A stretch of DNA of 9,920 bases from Planctomycetota bacterium. Its GTDB lineage: Bacteria; Planctomycetota; UBA1135; JALUZX01. Position 1 is the stretch's first letter. Each line of letters starts with the position of its first letter. The notes below the pieces were generated by a model. It searched no databases, was not told where the DNA came from, and was given only the letters and a program-made list of their open reading frames with translations. The stretch covers positions 1 to 9,920 of the forward strand of contig JALUZX010000310.1 of NCBI GenBank assembly GCA_027011425.1, given 5' to 3'. The position numbers and the translations under genes were made by a program. Of this stretch, positions 1 to 7,267 are shown in pieces.

Positions 1-398
1 ACCCTCTCGAACCCTCCCGGCTCGGCCTCCTCCTCCATGCCCGAACCGCCTGGAAGAAGGAGAAGCCCCCCGGGTCCCTCCATCAAGGCCTCGGACAAGG
101 GGATGCCCGCGGCGAAACACTCTTCCATGGTCTTCTCGGGATGCACCCCGAGAAGGATGTCCGCGTCGGCGAGCCCCGGGTCCAGGTCCAGGAGGAGGAC
201 CCGCTTTCCCCCTTCTCTCAGGGCCAGGGAGAGGGCCACGGAGAGGACCGTCTTGCCCACTCCTCCCTTGCCGCTGGCCACCGCCAGGACGGGAGGACGT
301 CCCCCCCGGCGCGGCCCGGCCTTCCCGGCCTTCCGCAACCCCTGGATCCTGCGCCTCAGGCCCGCCGCCTGGTCCCCCCCCAAGACCTGTTCCTTCAT
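1..398 (-). CDS. flhG: FlhG (MinD-like flagellar number regulator), N-terminal 132 residues
   Basis: This is a MinD/ParA-family ATPase that partners with FlhF and limits flagellar number and position at the membrane. Reading the minus strand from ATG 398 gives a protein with DQAAGLR at residues 9-15, the N-terminal DQAxxLR motif by which FlhG proteins stimulate the FlhF GTPase. It then has a deviant Walker A, SGKGGVGKT, at 42-50 (signature Lys44), and a DLDPGLADADILLG stretch that matches the Walker A' segment of the family. The start overlaps the flhF stop as ATGA, with AGGAG five bases upstream, so translation is coupled. Only the first half of the protein is in the window; the C-terminal amphipathic helix cannot be judged. 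The order flhF-flhG excludes a cell-division MinD. I am confident of the family and fairly sure of the name. Confidence 0.9.
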   Translation of the reverse strand, partial: MKEQVLGGDQAAGLRRRIQGLRKAGKAGPRRGGRPPVLAVASGKGGVGKTVLSVALSLALREGGKRVLLLDLDPGLADADILLGVHPEKTMEECFAAGIPLSEALMEGPGGLLLLPGGSGMEEEAEPGGFER

Positions 399-1390
399 TT
401 CTTCTCCTCGAAAGTCTCGCCCAGGAGGAGGGCCCGGGCCACGCGGGCCGGCTCCCCCGGGTGCACGTCGTCGGGAACTTCCTGGCCGTTCGTCACCCAC
501 GCCAGGGGCAGGCCCGTCTCCAGCGAGAAGGAGACCGCCCCCCCGGGCGCGGTGGTCTCGTCCCACTTGGTGATCACGAGACCCGCGGGCTTCAACATCC
601 CGAAGGTCCTTCCCGCCGCCCGGAGGTCCCCGATCCTCGCCCCGGCGGGGAGAACGAGCAGGGACTTCACCCCCGCCCCGGCCAGCTGGGCCCGGATTTC
701 CTTGACCCTTCTCACGTCCATGGGCCCCCTCCCGGGGGTGTCGATGAAAACCCGGTCCACGTGTTTGAACCGCGCCAGGGCTTCTTTCAATTCCCTGGGA
801 GTGAAGACCACGCTCAAGGGCGCCTCCATCAGGTCCGCGAAGGCCCGGAGTTGTTCCACCGCCGCGATCCTGTAGGTGTCCAGGGTCACGAAGGCCACGT
901 CCAGCCCCTCCTCCACGGCCGCCCGGCCCGCCAGTTTCGCCAGGGTGGTGGTCTTCCCCACCCCCGTGGGACCCACCAGGGCCGTCACCCGCGCCCTGGG
1001 CCCGGGAATCTCCAGCCTCTTCAACATCCCTCCCAGGATCCGGGCCGCCGCGGGCAGGACCGAGGGATCGCCGGGCTCGTCCAGGTAGAGATCACACCCC
1101 TCCAGGGCCTCGGCCACGGCCTTCCTCACCGGGATGGTGAGGCCCGCCGACTTCATCCGGTCCACCGCTTTCTGAAGGCCCGGGGGAAGGGCCGGTTTCC
1201 GGCCCGCCCTTCCGGGCCGGCCGGGCTTGGGCCCTGCCGGGGCCGGGCGCCCCCCGGGAAGGGCCATCACCACTTCGGCCCCTCCGGGCACCCTCCGCGT
1301 CTCCACGAGCAGGGCCTCCGGCCCGGCCCCTTCCCTGGCCTTCTTCAAGGCCTCCGAAACGGTCCCTCCCTTGAAGGTGGTGATTCTCAT
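395..1390 (-). CDS. flhF: FlhF, SRP-family GTPase for flagellar placement
   Basis: FlhF is the third SRP GTPase, beside Ffh and FtsY, and recruits early flagellar components to the assembly site at the inner membrane. The 331-residue product begins with the typical B domain (MRITTFKGGTVSEALKKARE). A Pro/Gly/Arg-rich linker follows at about 45-70, then the N and G domains. G1 is GPTGVGKT at 140-147, the DTYR segment is at 171-174, G3 is DTPG at 217-220, G4 is TKWD at 274-277, and the closing region reads TNGQEVPDD at 300-308. G3 normally reads DTAGR and G4 TKLD, so both carry one substitution (Ala to Pro, Leu to Trp). The protein is short for the family, mostly in the B domain and linker. Its ATG overlaps the flhA stop (ATGA) and no strong ribosome binding site precedes it, which suggests translational coupling. 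Confidence 0.94.
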   Translation of the reverse strand: MRITTFKGGTVSEALKKAREGAGPEALLVETRRVPGGAEVVMALPGGRPAPAGPKPGRPGRAGRKPALPPGLQKAVDRMKSAGLTIPVRKAVAEALEGCDLYLDEPGDPSVLPAAARILGGMLKRLEIPGPRARVTALVGPTGVGKTTTLAKLAGRAAVEEGLDVAFVTLDTYRIAAVEQLRAFADLMEAPLSVVFTPRELKEALARFKHVDRVFIDTPGRGPMDVRRVKEIRAQLAGAGVKSLLVLPAGARIGDLRAAGRTFGMLKPAGLVITKWDETTAPGGAVSFSLETGLPLAWVTNGQEVPDDVHPGEPARVARALLLGETFEEKK

Positions 1391-3498
1391 GAACTAACCC
1401 CCGCGGTCTCGAGCCGAACCGTCCCGATGCTCTCGATCTTCCGGGCCACCGCCGCCTCCTGGTAGGAAAGGACGGCCCCGCCGGGCACGGCGGCCAGAAG
1501 GGTCTCGGCCAGGAAGGGCCTGAGGGCCGCCCTGGTGAGCAGGACGGGCTCGTGGCCGGACTGGATGGCCTTTTGGAGTTCCGCCGCGGCGGAATCGACG
1601 AGCTTTCCCAGGAACCCGGGAGGAAGGTTGGAGAGGTCCCCTCCCCGGGCCACCACGGCGTCCGCCATGGTGCGCTCCAGGGTCTGGTCCAGGGTGACGG
1701 CCCAAAGGGTCCCTTCTTCGTCCAGGAAGGGCTCCACGATGGACCGGGCCAGCCGGCGCCTCACCTCCTCGGTGAGGGACCGCAGGTCCTTGGTCTCCAT
1801 GGCCCCGTCGGCCAGGGCCTCCAGGATGAGGCCCAGGTTCCGGATGGAGACCTGCTCCTTGAGGAGCGACGCCAGGACCTTCTGGACCTGGCCCACCGTA
1901 AGAAGCCCGGGCACCACCTCCTCCACCACGGCGGGGGTCAACTTCTTCTGGGCGTCCAGCATGGCTTTCACGTCGTCCCTGGTGAGGAGTTCGAAGGCGT
2001 GCCTCTTGAGGATCTCCGTCAAGTGGGTGACCAGCACGGAGACGGCGTCGATGACGGTATACCCGGAAAGCTCCGCCTGGGCCTTGTTGGTGGCGGTGAT
2101 CCACTTTCCCGGAAGCCCGAAGGCGGGCTCCACCGTCTCGATGCCCTCGATCTCCACATCCCCCCCTCCCGGATTCATGGCCAGGTAGTGGCCGGCCCGG
2201 AGTTCTCCCCTTCCCACCTCCTGGCCGCCCAGGAGGATGCGGTAGCTGTTGGGCTGGAGCTGGATGTTGTCCTTCACCCGGATGGGGGGGACGATCACCC
2301 CCGTGCGGGAGGCGAATTGCCTGCGCATGTTGCCGATCTGCTCCAGCAGGCCGCCCCCCTCGCCGGGCTCCACGAGCCCGATGAGCCTGTAGCCGATCTC
2401 GATCCCCAACCGGTCCACCTGGAGAACCTCGTCCACCGTGGGGGCCGGGCCGCCCGGGGGAAGGGCCCGCTCCTCCGCCTCCTGGGCGGCCTTCTCCCGG
2501 GCTTCCTCTTCCTCGCCCTCCTTCTTGATTCCCAGCCAGATCGCGAACAGCACCGCCGACATGACGGCGAAGGGAGGGAAGGGAAGGCCTGGGATCAACC
2601 CAAGGAGAAGGAGAAGCCCCGCGGCCGAGAGGATCGCTCTCGGCTGGGCCGTAAACTGACGGGTCACCTCACCGGCCATGGCCTCCTTGGTGGCGGCCTT
2701 GGTGACCAGCACGCCGGCTGAGGTGGAGAGCACCAGCGAGGGGATCTGGCTCACCAGGCCGTCCCCCACGGTGAGGATGGTGTAGATCTGCATGGCCTGG
2801 AGGGGGGCCAGGCCCCGGTTGAGCCAGCCCACCAGGATTCCGCCCACGATGTTGATGGCCGTGATGATCAAGCCCGCCACGGCGTCGCCACGGACGAACT
2901 TGCTGGCCCCGTCCATGGCCCCGAAGAACTCGGCCTCCCGCTGGATCCGGTCCCGGCGCTCGATGGCCTCCTCGTTGGTGATCAGCCCGGCGTTGAGATC
3001 GGCGTCGATGGCCATCTGCTTGCCCGGCATGGCGTCCAGGGTGAACCGGGCCGCCACCTCGGAAATCCTGGTGGCGCCCTTGGTGATGACCACGAACTGG
3101 ATGATCACCAGGATGAGAAAGACCACCATCCCCACCACGTAATTGCCCCCGACGACGAAATCGCCGAAGGCCTTGATCACCGTCCCCGGGTTTCCGTAGA
3201 GGAGGATGAGCCTGGTGGAGGCCACGTTGAGGGAGAGCCTCAAGAGAGTCGTGAAAAGGAGGAGGCTCGGGAAAGTGTGGAATTCCAAGGGGCTGGAGAT
3301 GTTGAGGATCACCAGCATGATCAGGAAGGAAAGCCCGATGTTGAAGGAGATCAGGATGTCCAGAAGGAAGGGGGGCAGGGGGACGATCAGGATGATGAGG
3401 ATCGCCACCACCCCCAGGGCGAGGAAGAGGGTGGCCCGGGAGACCTGGTTGCCCGGACCAGGGCCCGCAAGGGCCAGGGGATTGCCCAGGGTCGTCAT
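1387..3498 (-). CDS. flhA: FlhA, export gate protein of the flagellar type III secretion system
   Basis: FlhA forms the nonameric ring of the export gate. Its membrane part uses the proton motive force and its cytoplasmic part docks chaperone-substrate complexes. The 703-residue length is normal. Residues about 20-325 hold some eight membrane segments. The FHIPEP family signature is seen as RFTLDAMPGKQMAIDADL at 151-168, and FVRGDAVAG at 201-209 contains the conserved Asp205 that corresponds to the essential Asp208 of Salmonella FlhA. A Glu/Ala-rich linker (about 327-345) leads to the cytoplasmic domain, which ends with the typical VLSYQEA stretch near 676-682. The start is ATG 3498, with GGAGGAGG about nine bases upstream and a 4-base ATGA overlap with flhB. 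The downstream flhF overlaps its stop in the same way. It could only be confused with a virulence-type homologue, which the flagellar neighbours rule out. Confidence 0.97.
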   Translation of the reverse strand: MTTLGNPLALAGPGPGNQVSRATLFLALGVVAILIILIVPLPPFLLDILISFNIGLSFLIMLVILNISSPLEFHTFPSLLLFTTLLRLSLNVASTRLILLYGNPGTVIKAFGDFVVGGNYVVGMVVFLILVIIQFVVITKGATRISEVAARFTLDAMPGKQMAIDADLNAGLITNEEAIERRDRIQREAEFFGAMDGASKFVRGDAVAGLIITAINIVGGILVGWLNRGLAPLQAMQIYTILTVGDGLVSQIPSLVLSTSAGVLVTKAATKEAMAGEVTRQFTAQPRAILSAAGLLLLLGLIPGLPFPPFAVMSAVLFAIWLGIKKEGEEEEAREKAAQEAEERALPPGGPAPTVDEVLQVDRLGIEIGYRLIGLVEPGEGGGLLEQIGNMRRQFASRTGVIVPPIRVKDNIQLQPNSYRILLGGQEVGRGELRAGHYLAMNPGGGDVEIEGIETVEPAFGLPGKWITATNKAQAELSGYTVIDAVSVLVTHLTEILKRHAFELLTRDDVKAMLDAQKKLTPAVVEEVVPGLLTVGQVQKVLASLLKEQVSIRNLGLILEALADGAMETKDLRSLTEEVRRRLARSIVEPFLDEEGTLWAVTLDQTLERTMADAVVARGGDLSNLPPGFLGKLVDSAAAELQKAIQSGHEPVLLTRAALRPFLAETLLAAVPGGAVLSYQEAAVARKIESIGTVRLETAGVSS

Positions 3499-4580
3499 CT
3501 ATTCCCGCCTCCTCCCTTCACTTCGGCGTATTTTCCGGTCATGCGGTAGACGTGGGAGAGCACGGCCGCCACGGCCTGGTAGAACTTGACCGGCACCTCG
3601 TCCCCCACATCCACGGAGCGGCAGAGGGCCCGGGCCAGGGGAGGGTCCTCGTAGAGGGGGACGTCGTTCTCCGCGGCGATCTCCCTGATCCGCAGGGCCA
3701 CTTCGTTCCATCCCTTGGCCGCCACCCTCGGGGCGGCCATGACCTCCTGGTCGTACTGGAGGGCCACCGCCGCGTGGGTCGGGTTGGTGATGACCACGTC
3801 CGCCTTGGGAACCTCCTGCATCATGCGGAGCCGGGCCATCCTCTTCTGGGCCTGGCGGATCCGCCCCTTGATGAGGGGATCTCCCTCGGCGTTCTTCTGC
3901 TCGTCCTTGACCTCCTGCTTGGTCATGCGCAGGTCCCGGGCGTGCTGCCATTTCTGGTAGACCAGGTCTCCCACTCCCAGGACGAAGAGCACGGAAGCCA
4001 CGACCCAGAGGAGGCGGAGGACCGAATCCAGCATGACGCCCGCCGCCACGGGGATGTCCACCCTGCTCAGGTTGAGGAGTGTCCCGAAATCCCCGCGGAG
4101 GGTGAACCAGAGGACCAGGCCCATCACGACCAGTTTGGCCGCGGAGAAAAGCATGCGCATGACGCCGCGGACATTGAAGATCCGCTTCATCCCGCTCACG
4201 GGATTGAACTTCTCCGGCTTGAACTCCAGGGCCTTGGGCGTGATCCGGAACCCCACCTGGATCACGCCCGCCACGAGCGCCACCAGGAGGACCCCCGCGG
4301 CGAGGGGGCCCACCACCAGCCCCACCAGGACGGCGACGCGCTTGAGGATCCCCACCGCTTCGGGAAGACCGAAGTGCTTGAGCGGCGTCCCTCCCAGGAA
4401 CTCCCTCATGTTGGAGAGAAGGAGGGAGGCCACCCGGGGGCCCTGGATGGTGAGCAGGGCCGCCGTGGCCATCATGAGGACGGCCATGGAGAAATCCTGG
4501 CTCCGGGCCACCTGGCCCTTCTCCCTGGCCTCCTCCCTCCTCTTGGGAGTCGCTTTTTCGGTCTTTTCCTCGTCCGGCAT
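3495..4580 (-). CDS. flhB: FlhB, flagellar export switch protein
   Basis: FlhB controls the order of export, switching from rod and hook substrates to filament substrates. It has four membrane segments between about residues 30 and 210, and a cytoplasmic domain with the self-cleavage motif NPTH (266-269 counted from ATG 4580), where cleavage falls between Asn and Pro. The N-terminus (PDEEKTEKATPKRREEAREKG) is the classic charged segment of the family. I prefer ATG 4580 over the in-frame TTG 4586, because AGGA at 4588-4591 lies seven bases from the ATG but only one from the TTG. This gives 361 residues, which is usual. The fliR stop codon TAG overlaps the ribosome binding site. The C-terminus is Gly-rich and ends in a 4-base overlap with flhA. 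Confidence 0.96.
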   Translation of the reverse strand: MPDEEKTEKATPKRREEAREKGQVARSQDFSMAVLMMATAALLTIQGPRVASLLLSNMREFLGGTPLKHFGLPEAVGILKRVAVLVGLVVGPLAAGVLLVALVAGVIQVGFRITPKALEFKPEKFNPVSGMKRIFNVRGVMRMLFSAAKLVVMGLVLWFTLRGDFGTLLNLSRVDIPVAAGVMLDSVLRLLWVVASVLFVLGVGDLVYQKWQHARDLRMTKQEVKDEQKNAEGDPLIKGRIRQAQKRMARLRMMQEVPKADVVITNPTHAAVALQYDQEVMAAPRVAAKGWNEVALRIREIAAENDVPLYEDPPLARALCRSVDVGDEVPVKFYQAVAAVLSHVYRMTGKYAEVKGGGGNR

Positions 4581-4589
4581 GGGCAAATC

Positions 4590-5357
4590 CTAAAAGGGCG
4601 CCACCAGGTGGATGGTGGCCGCCGCGATCTGCTGGAAGATCTCTTCCACGTGGGGAAGGACCCTTGGGATGAACACCACGCATCCCATGAGCCCGATGAC
4701 GATCTGGAGGGCGAAGGCGAATTCCATCATGTTGATCTGCTGGACCGCCCTTCCCACCACCAGGAGGGCCAGCATCATGAGCAGCATCACCGCGAACACC
4801 GGGGCCGCCAGGGACATTCCGTTGGTGAAGATCGCGTCCGTAAGGGCCGTGAATCCCTTGAGGGCCCGGGAGGGATCGAAGGGTGCCCCCAGGGGAAGGA
4901 CGTTGTTTACGGCGGCGATGATCCTGAAGGCCAGGAGATGGCCGTTGAGCTTGAAGAACAGGATAAGCCCCATGGTCTCCAGGAACTTGGAGAGGACCAC
5001 CCCCTGGTCCCCCGTGTCGGGATCCATGGCCCGGGACATGTTGAGCCCCATGTTCTGGCCGATGATCTCCCCCGCCACCACGAGGGTGCCGAAGAGCGTG
5101 TTCAGCCCCATCCCGAGAAGCAGCCCCACCAGGACCTCCCGGACCGCCATGAGGGCGAAAAGGAAGAAATTCGCCGGAAGGGGCACGATCACCGGTCTCG
5201 GCAGGTAGAGGAGCGCCCCCATCCCAACGGCCAGGACGATCCTGGGCCACCGGGAATCCCCCCTCCTTCCCAGGACGGGGAGCCCCATGATCAGTCCGCC
5301 GGCGCGGAAGATCATGAGCAGGGCCCCGGGCAGGAAGGCGAGAAGGGCGGTCTCCAC
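4590..5357 (-). CDS. fliR: FliR, flagellar export channel protein
   Basis: FliR is the single-copy membrane subunit that completes the FliP-FliQ-FliR export channel. The 255-residue product has the usual length and about six hydrophobic segments. The most typical stretch is REVLVGLLLGMGLNTLFG at 73-90, followed by VAGEIIGQNMGLNMS at 94-108 and an Asp-Pro pair at 112-113. The start is GTG 5357, with GGGAGG eight bases upstream and four bases after the fliQ stop. The region near 205-225, where many FliR proteins read PQLN followed by a phenylalanine-rich helix, here reads QQINMMEFAFALQ, a mild departure. It lies between fliQ and flhB as in many flagellar operons. It is a separate gene and not a FliR-FlhB fusion. 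Confidence 0.95.
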   Translation of the reverse strand: METALLAFLPGALLMIFRAGGLIMGLPVLGRRGDSRWPRIVLAVGMGALLYLPRPVIVPLPANFFLFALMAVREVLVGLLLGMGLNTLFGTLVVAGEIIGQNMGLNMSRAMDPDTGDQGVVLSKFLETMGLILFFKLNGHLLAFRIIAAVNNVLPLGAPFDPSRALKGFTALTDAIFTNGMSLAAPVFAVMLLMMLALLVVGRAVQQINMMEFAFALQIVIGLMGCVVFIPRVLPHVEEIFQQIAAATIHLVAPF

Positions 5358-5361
5358 CGGT

Positions 5362-5631
5362 TCAGCCTCCCAGGTTTCCCATAAGCAGGATCATGGACCG
5401 GGCGAAATCCACCAGGACCTGGAGGATCCAGGGGAGGAGGACGATCAGGGTGAGGGCCACGGCCAGCATCTTGGGCACGAGCGTCATGGTCTGCTCCTGG
5501 AGGGAGGTGACCGCCTGGAAGAGGCTGACCAGCAACCCCACCATCATCCCCACCACCAGGGCGGGGGTGACGATCTTGAGGGCGGTGAGCAGGGTCGCCC
5601 GCCCGATGTCCACGACCATGAGTTCATTCAT
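5362..5631 (-). CDS. fliQ: FliQ, flagellar export channel protein
   Basis: FliQ is the small two-helix subunit, about four copies of which pack around the FliP-FliR core in the inner membrane. The 89-residue product matches the family length and pattern: a first membrane helix at about 16-38, the conserved loop QAVTSLQEQTMTLVPK at 39-54, and a second helix at about 55-80. The start is ATG 5631, with GGAG seven bases upstream in the 18-base gap after fliP. The fliR GTG follows its stop after four bases. Confidence 0.96.
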   Translation of the reverse strand: MNELMVVDIGRATLLTALKIVTPALVVGMMVGLLVSLFQAVTSLQEQTMTLVPKMLAVALTLIVLLPWILQVLVDFARSMILLMGNLGG

Positions 5632-5649
5632 TTCCGGACTCCCGCTTTC

Positions 5650-6435
5650 TCATGTTGTGAAGAAACTCTGGGTGAGCGAACGGATCACCAGGCCCCACCC
5701 GTCCACGAGCAGGAAAAGAAGGATCTTGAAAGGCGTGGAGATGATCACGGGCGGAAGGGTGAACATCCCCATGGAGATCAGGATGCTGGCGATCACGATG
5801 TCGATGACCAGGAAAGGAAGGTAGAGAAGGAAACCCATCTGGAAGGCCGTCTTGAGCTCGGAGAGCACGAAGGCGGGGACCAGGAGGTGGAAGGGAACGT
5901 CCTCCGCCGTGGCCGGAGGCTTGGCGTGGGAGATCTCGTAGACGAGCTGGAGGTCCTCCTCGTGGGTCTGGCGCAGGAGGAACCTGGAAAGGTCCTTGCC
6001 GGCGACCTGGGCCGCCTCGAAGAAGCCCATCTTCCCCTCCGAATACGGCTTCAGGGCGTGCTCGTTGATGGCGGAGAAGGTGGGGGCCATCACGAAGATG
6101 GTGAGGAAGATGGCGATTCCCACGGTCACCTGGGAGGGGGGCATCTCCTGGACCGTGGTGGCCCGCTTCAAGAAGGAAAGGACCACCACGATCCTGGTGA
6201 AGGAGGTCACCGTGAGCAGAAGGGCCGGCGCGAAAGTGAGGGCCGTGATGATGAGGACCATCTCCAGGGCGCTGGACATGGCCTGGGGGCCCTTCTTGCC
6301 GCCGATGGAAAGGGAGATGGCAGGGATCCCCCCGCTCGAAGGAGCGGGAGGGCCCACCTGGGCTCCCGCCGAACCGGCCAGGAGGACCAGGCCCCCGAGG
6401 ACGAGGAGCCCCAGGAGAATCCCCTTCTTCCGCAT
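5650..6435 (-). CDS. fliP: FliP, flagellar export channel protein
   Basis: FliP forms the core of the export channel in five copies together with FliR. The 261-residue product begins with a cleavable signal peptide (positive MRKK, a Leu/Gly-rich core, and a likely cut after AGA near residue 25), as is usual for FliP. Two family signatures are clear: RIVVVLSFLKRATTVQEMPP at 81-100, leading into a membrane helix, and IDIVIASILISMGMFTLPP at 211-229 followed by the FLLVDGW stretch at 241-247. The ATG lies one base after the fliO stop (TGAGATG), so translation is probably coupled; only a G-run serves as ribosome binding site. Confidence 0.97.
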   Translation of the reverse strand: MRKKGILLGLLVLGGLVLLAGSAGAQVGPPAPSSGGIPAISLSIGGKKGPQAMSSALEMVLIITALTFAPALLLTVTSFTRIVVVLSFLKRATTVQEMPPSQVTVGIAIFLTIFVMAPTFSAINEHALKPYSEGKMGFFEAAQVAGKDLSRFLLRQTHEEDLQLVYEISHAKPPATAEDVPFHLLVPAFVLSELKTAFQMGFLLYLPFLVIDIVIASILISMGMFTLPPVIISTPFKILLFLLVDGWGLVIRSLTQSFFTT

Positions 6436-6436
6436 C

Positions 6437-7042
6437 TCAGTCCCCCCCCGCAGCTCCGGCCTTCAGGATCCGCCGAAAAGGAATTTCCCCCCTCCCAAGG
6501 GGAATCTCCGGGGCCGGACCTGCCTCCTCTTCCTCCTCTTCCTCCAGGGGAGGAGCCTCGGGGAGGGGCTCTTCCTCTCCCAGTTCCATGAGCAGGGTGA
6601 TCCCCTTCTCCGTCTCCCCCAAAAGAAGGAGCCGCTCCGAAGCCCGGGCCAGGACCAGCCTCTTGCGCCTGCCGAGAGGCAGGGTCTCCACCAGGGCCAG
6701 GGCCCGCCTCTTCCCGGCGGGTCCCCGACTCTTCTGGAGCCTGGAGAGCAGAAAGACCGCTCCTCCCGCCAGGACCAGGACCAGGAGGGTGGCCCCGGCC
6801 ACCTGGAAGATGGAGGCCTGCCACTGCCTGCCCTCCTGGAAGAGGGAGGAAGTTCCCCTGTCCCCCGCCCTCTTCCCGGCCTTCCGGCCGGGGAAGAGAA
6901 ATCCCTTTGCCGCCGGCGGGGCGGGGGCCTCCCCCCGGGCCGCCTTGGGGGACCGTTCCTGTCCTTCCGATCCCTTGGGGGCCAGGAAGGAGAGAAGAAT
7001 CAAGGCCCCGATCAGGAGGGCCGCCTTTGCCTTGCCGCTCAT
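6437..7042 (-). CDS. fliO: FliO, flagellar export assembly factor
   Basis: FliO is a bitopic membrane protein that stabilises FliP during assembly of the export apparatus. The product has 201 residues. It starts with a signal-like hydrophobic segment (about 7-21), followed by a Lys/Arg/Pro-rich stretch, a clear membrane helix at about 79-101, and a cytoplasmic part. That part, RALALVETLPLGRRKRLVLA at 113-132 followed by ERLLLLGETEKGITLLMEL at 136-154, is the conserved FliO core. Seven Glu residues in a row occur at 167-173. The frame continues upstream to 7171. I chose ATG 7042 because GGAGG lies eight bases before it, a signal peptide begins right there, and a sigma-54 promoter match falls inside the longer version. 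FliO is poorly conserved, so the call rests on the core motif together with its place before fliP. Confidence 0.88.
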   Translation of the reverse strand: MSGKAKAALLIGALILLSFLAPKGSEGQERSPKAARGEAPAPPAAKGFLFPGRKAGKRAGDRGTSSLFQEGRQWQASIFQVAGATLLVLVLAGGAVFLLSRLQKSRGPAGKRRALALVETLPLGRRKRLVLARASERLLLLGETEKGITLLMELGEEEPLPEAPPLEEEEEEEAGPAPEIPLGRGEIPFRRILKAGAAGGD

Positions 7043-7066
7043 CCAGGTTTCCTCCGGCCCCCGCCG

Positions 7067-7084
7067 AAGCAAGAGGCGTGCCGG
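7067..7084 (-). promoter_or_regulatory. Sigma-54 (RpoN) -24/-12 promoter before fliO
   Basis: On the minus strand the sequence reads CGGCACG CCTC TTGCTT. The sigma-54 consensus is TGGCACG-N4-TTGCW, and here only the first T differs. The invariant GG (7082-7081) and GC (7070-7069) are separated by exactly ten bases. A start of transcription near 7057 is expected, which leaves a leader of only about 15 bases with the GGAGG of fliO at its 5' end. The site is intergenic and correctly oriented to drive the operon fliO through flhG. The match is seen; the activity is inferred. Confidence 0.75.
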
Positions 7085-7092
7085 AAGGAAAA

Positions 7093-7105
7093 CCACAAGA
7101 TGTGG
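7093..7105. repeat. Short perfect inverted repeat upstream of the sigma-54 site
   Basis: CCACA, three bases, TGTGG: a perfect 5-base inverted repeat, centred about 42 bases before the expected fliO transcription start. On the minus strand it is followed by TTTT. It could be part of a binding site for a regulator, or a chance palindrome. It is too weak to call a terminator. Confidence 0.35.
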
Positions 7106-7267
7106 GGGTGGGCCGCGGGATGGCCCCAAGAGGGCTGGAGAGTTCTTCCACAGGCTGATGTCTGGGCCCACAATGTCCCCGCCTGCCTCTCCCTCGCCGG
7201 AAACGGAGGAGCGGGGCGGGACGCGGTTCTTGTCCTATCCTTGTTTTCGGTCTGGAGGCCGCCGCCG

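Noticed and set aside
3552..5384. A long plus-strand open frame of about 610 codons opposite flhB and fliR
   Set aside because: Its translation is a His/Gly/Glu-rich low-complexity product typical of the antisense of GC-rich genes, with no family motif, and the opposite strand encodes clear FlhB and FliR.
7086..7105. Intrinsic terminator on the minus strand (5-base stem followed by TTTT)
   Set aside because: The stem is only five pairs and no minus-strand gene lies upstream to be terminated.
7122..7136. A plus-strand GG-N10-GC match (TGGCCCC...GGGCT) as a sigma-54 promoter for the B3/B4 gene
   Set aside because: The -12 half is GGGCT rather than TTGCT and the -24 half lacks the A; such spaced GG/GC pairs are frequent by chance in GC-rich DNA.
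7043..7171. A 43-residue N-terminal extension of FliO starting at 7171
   Set aside because: The extension has no FliO similarity, covers the sigma-54 site, and the ATG at 7042 has a good ribosome binding site and begins a signal-like segment.
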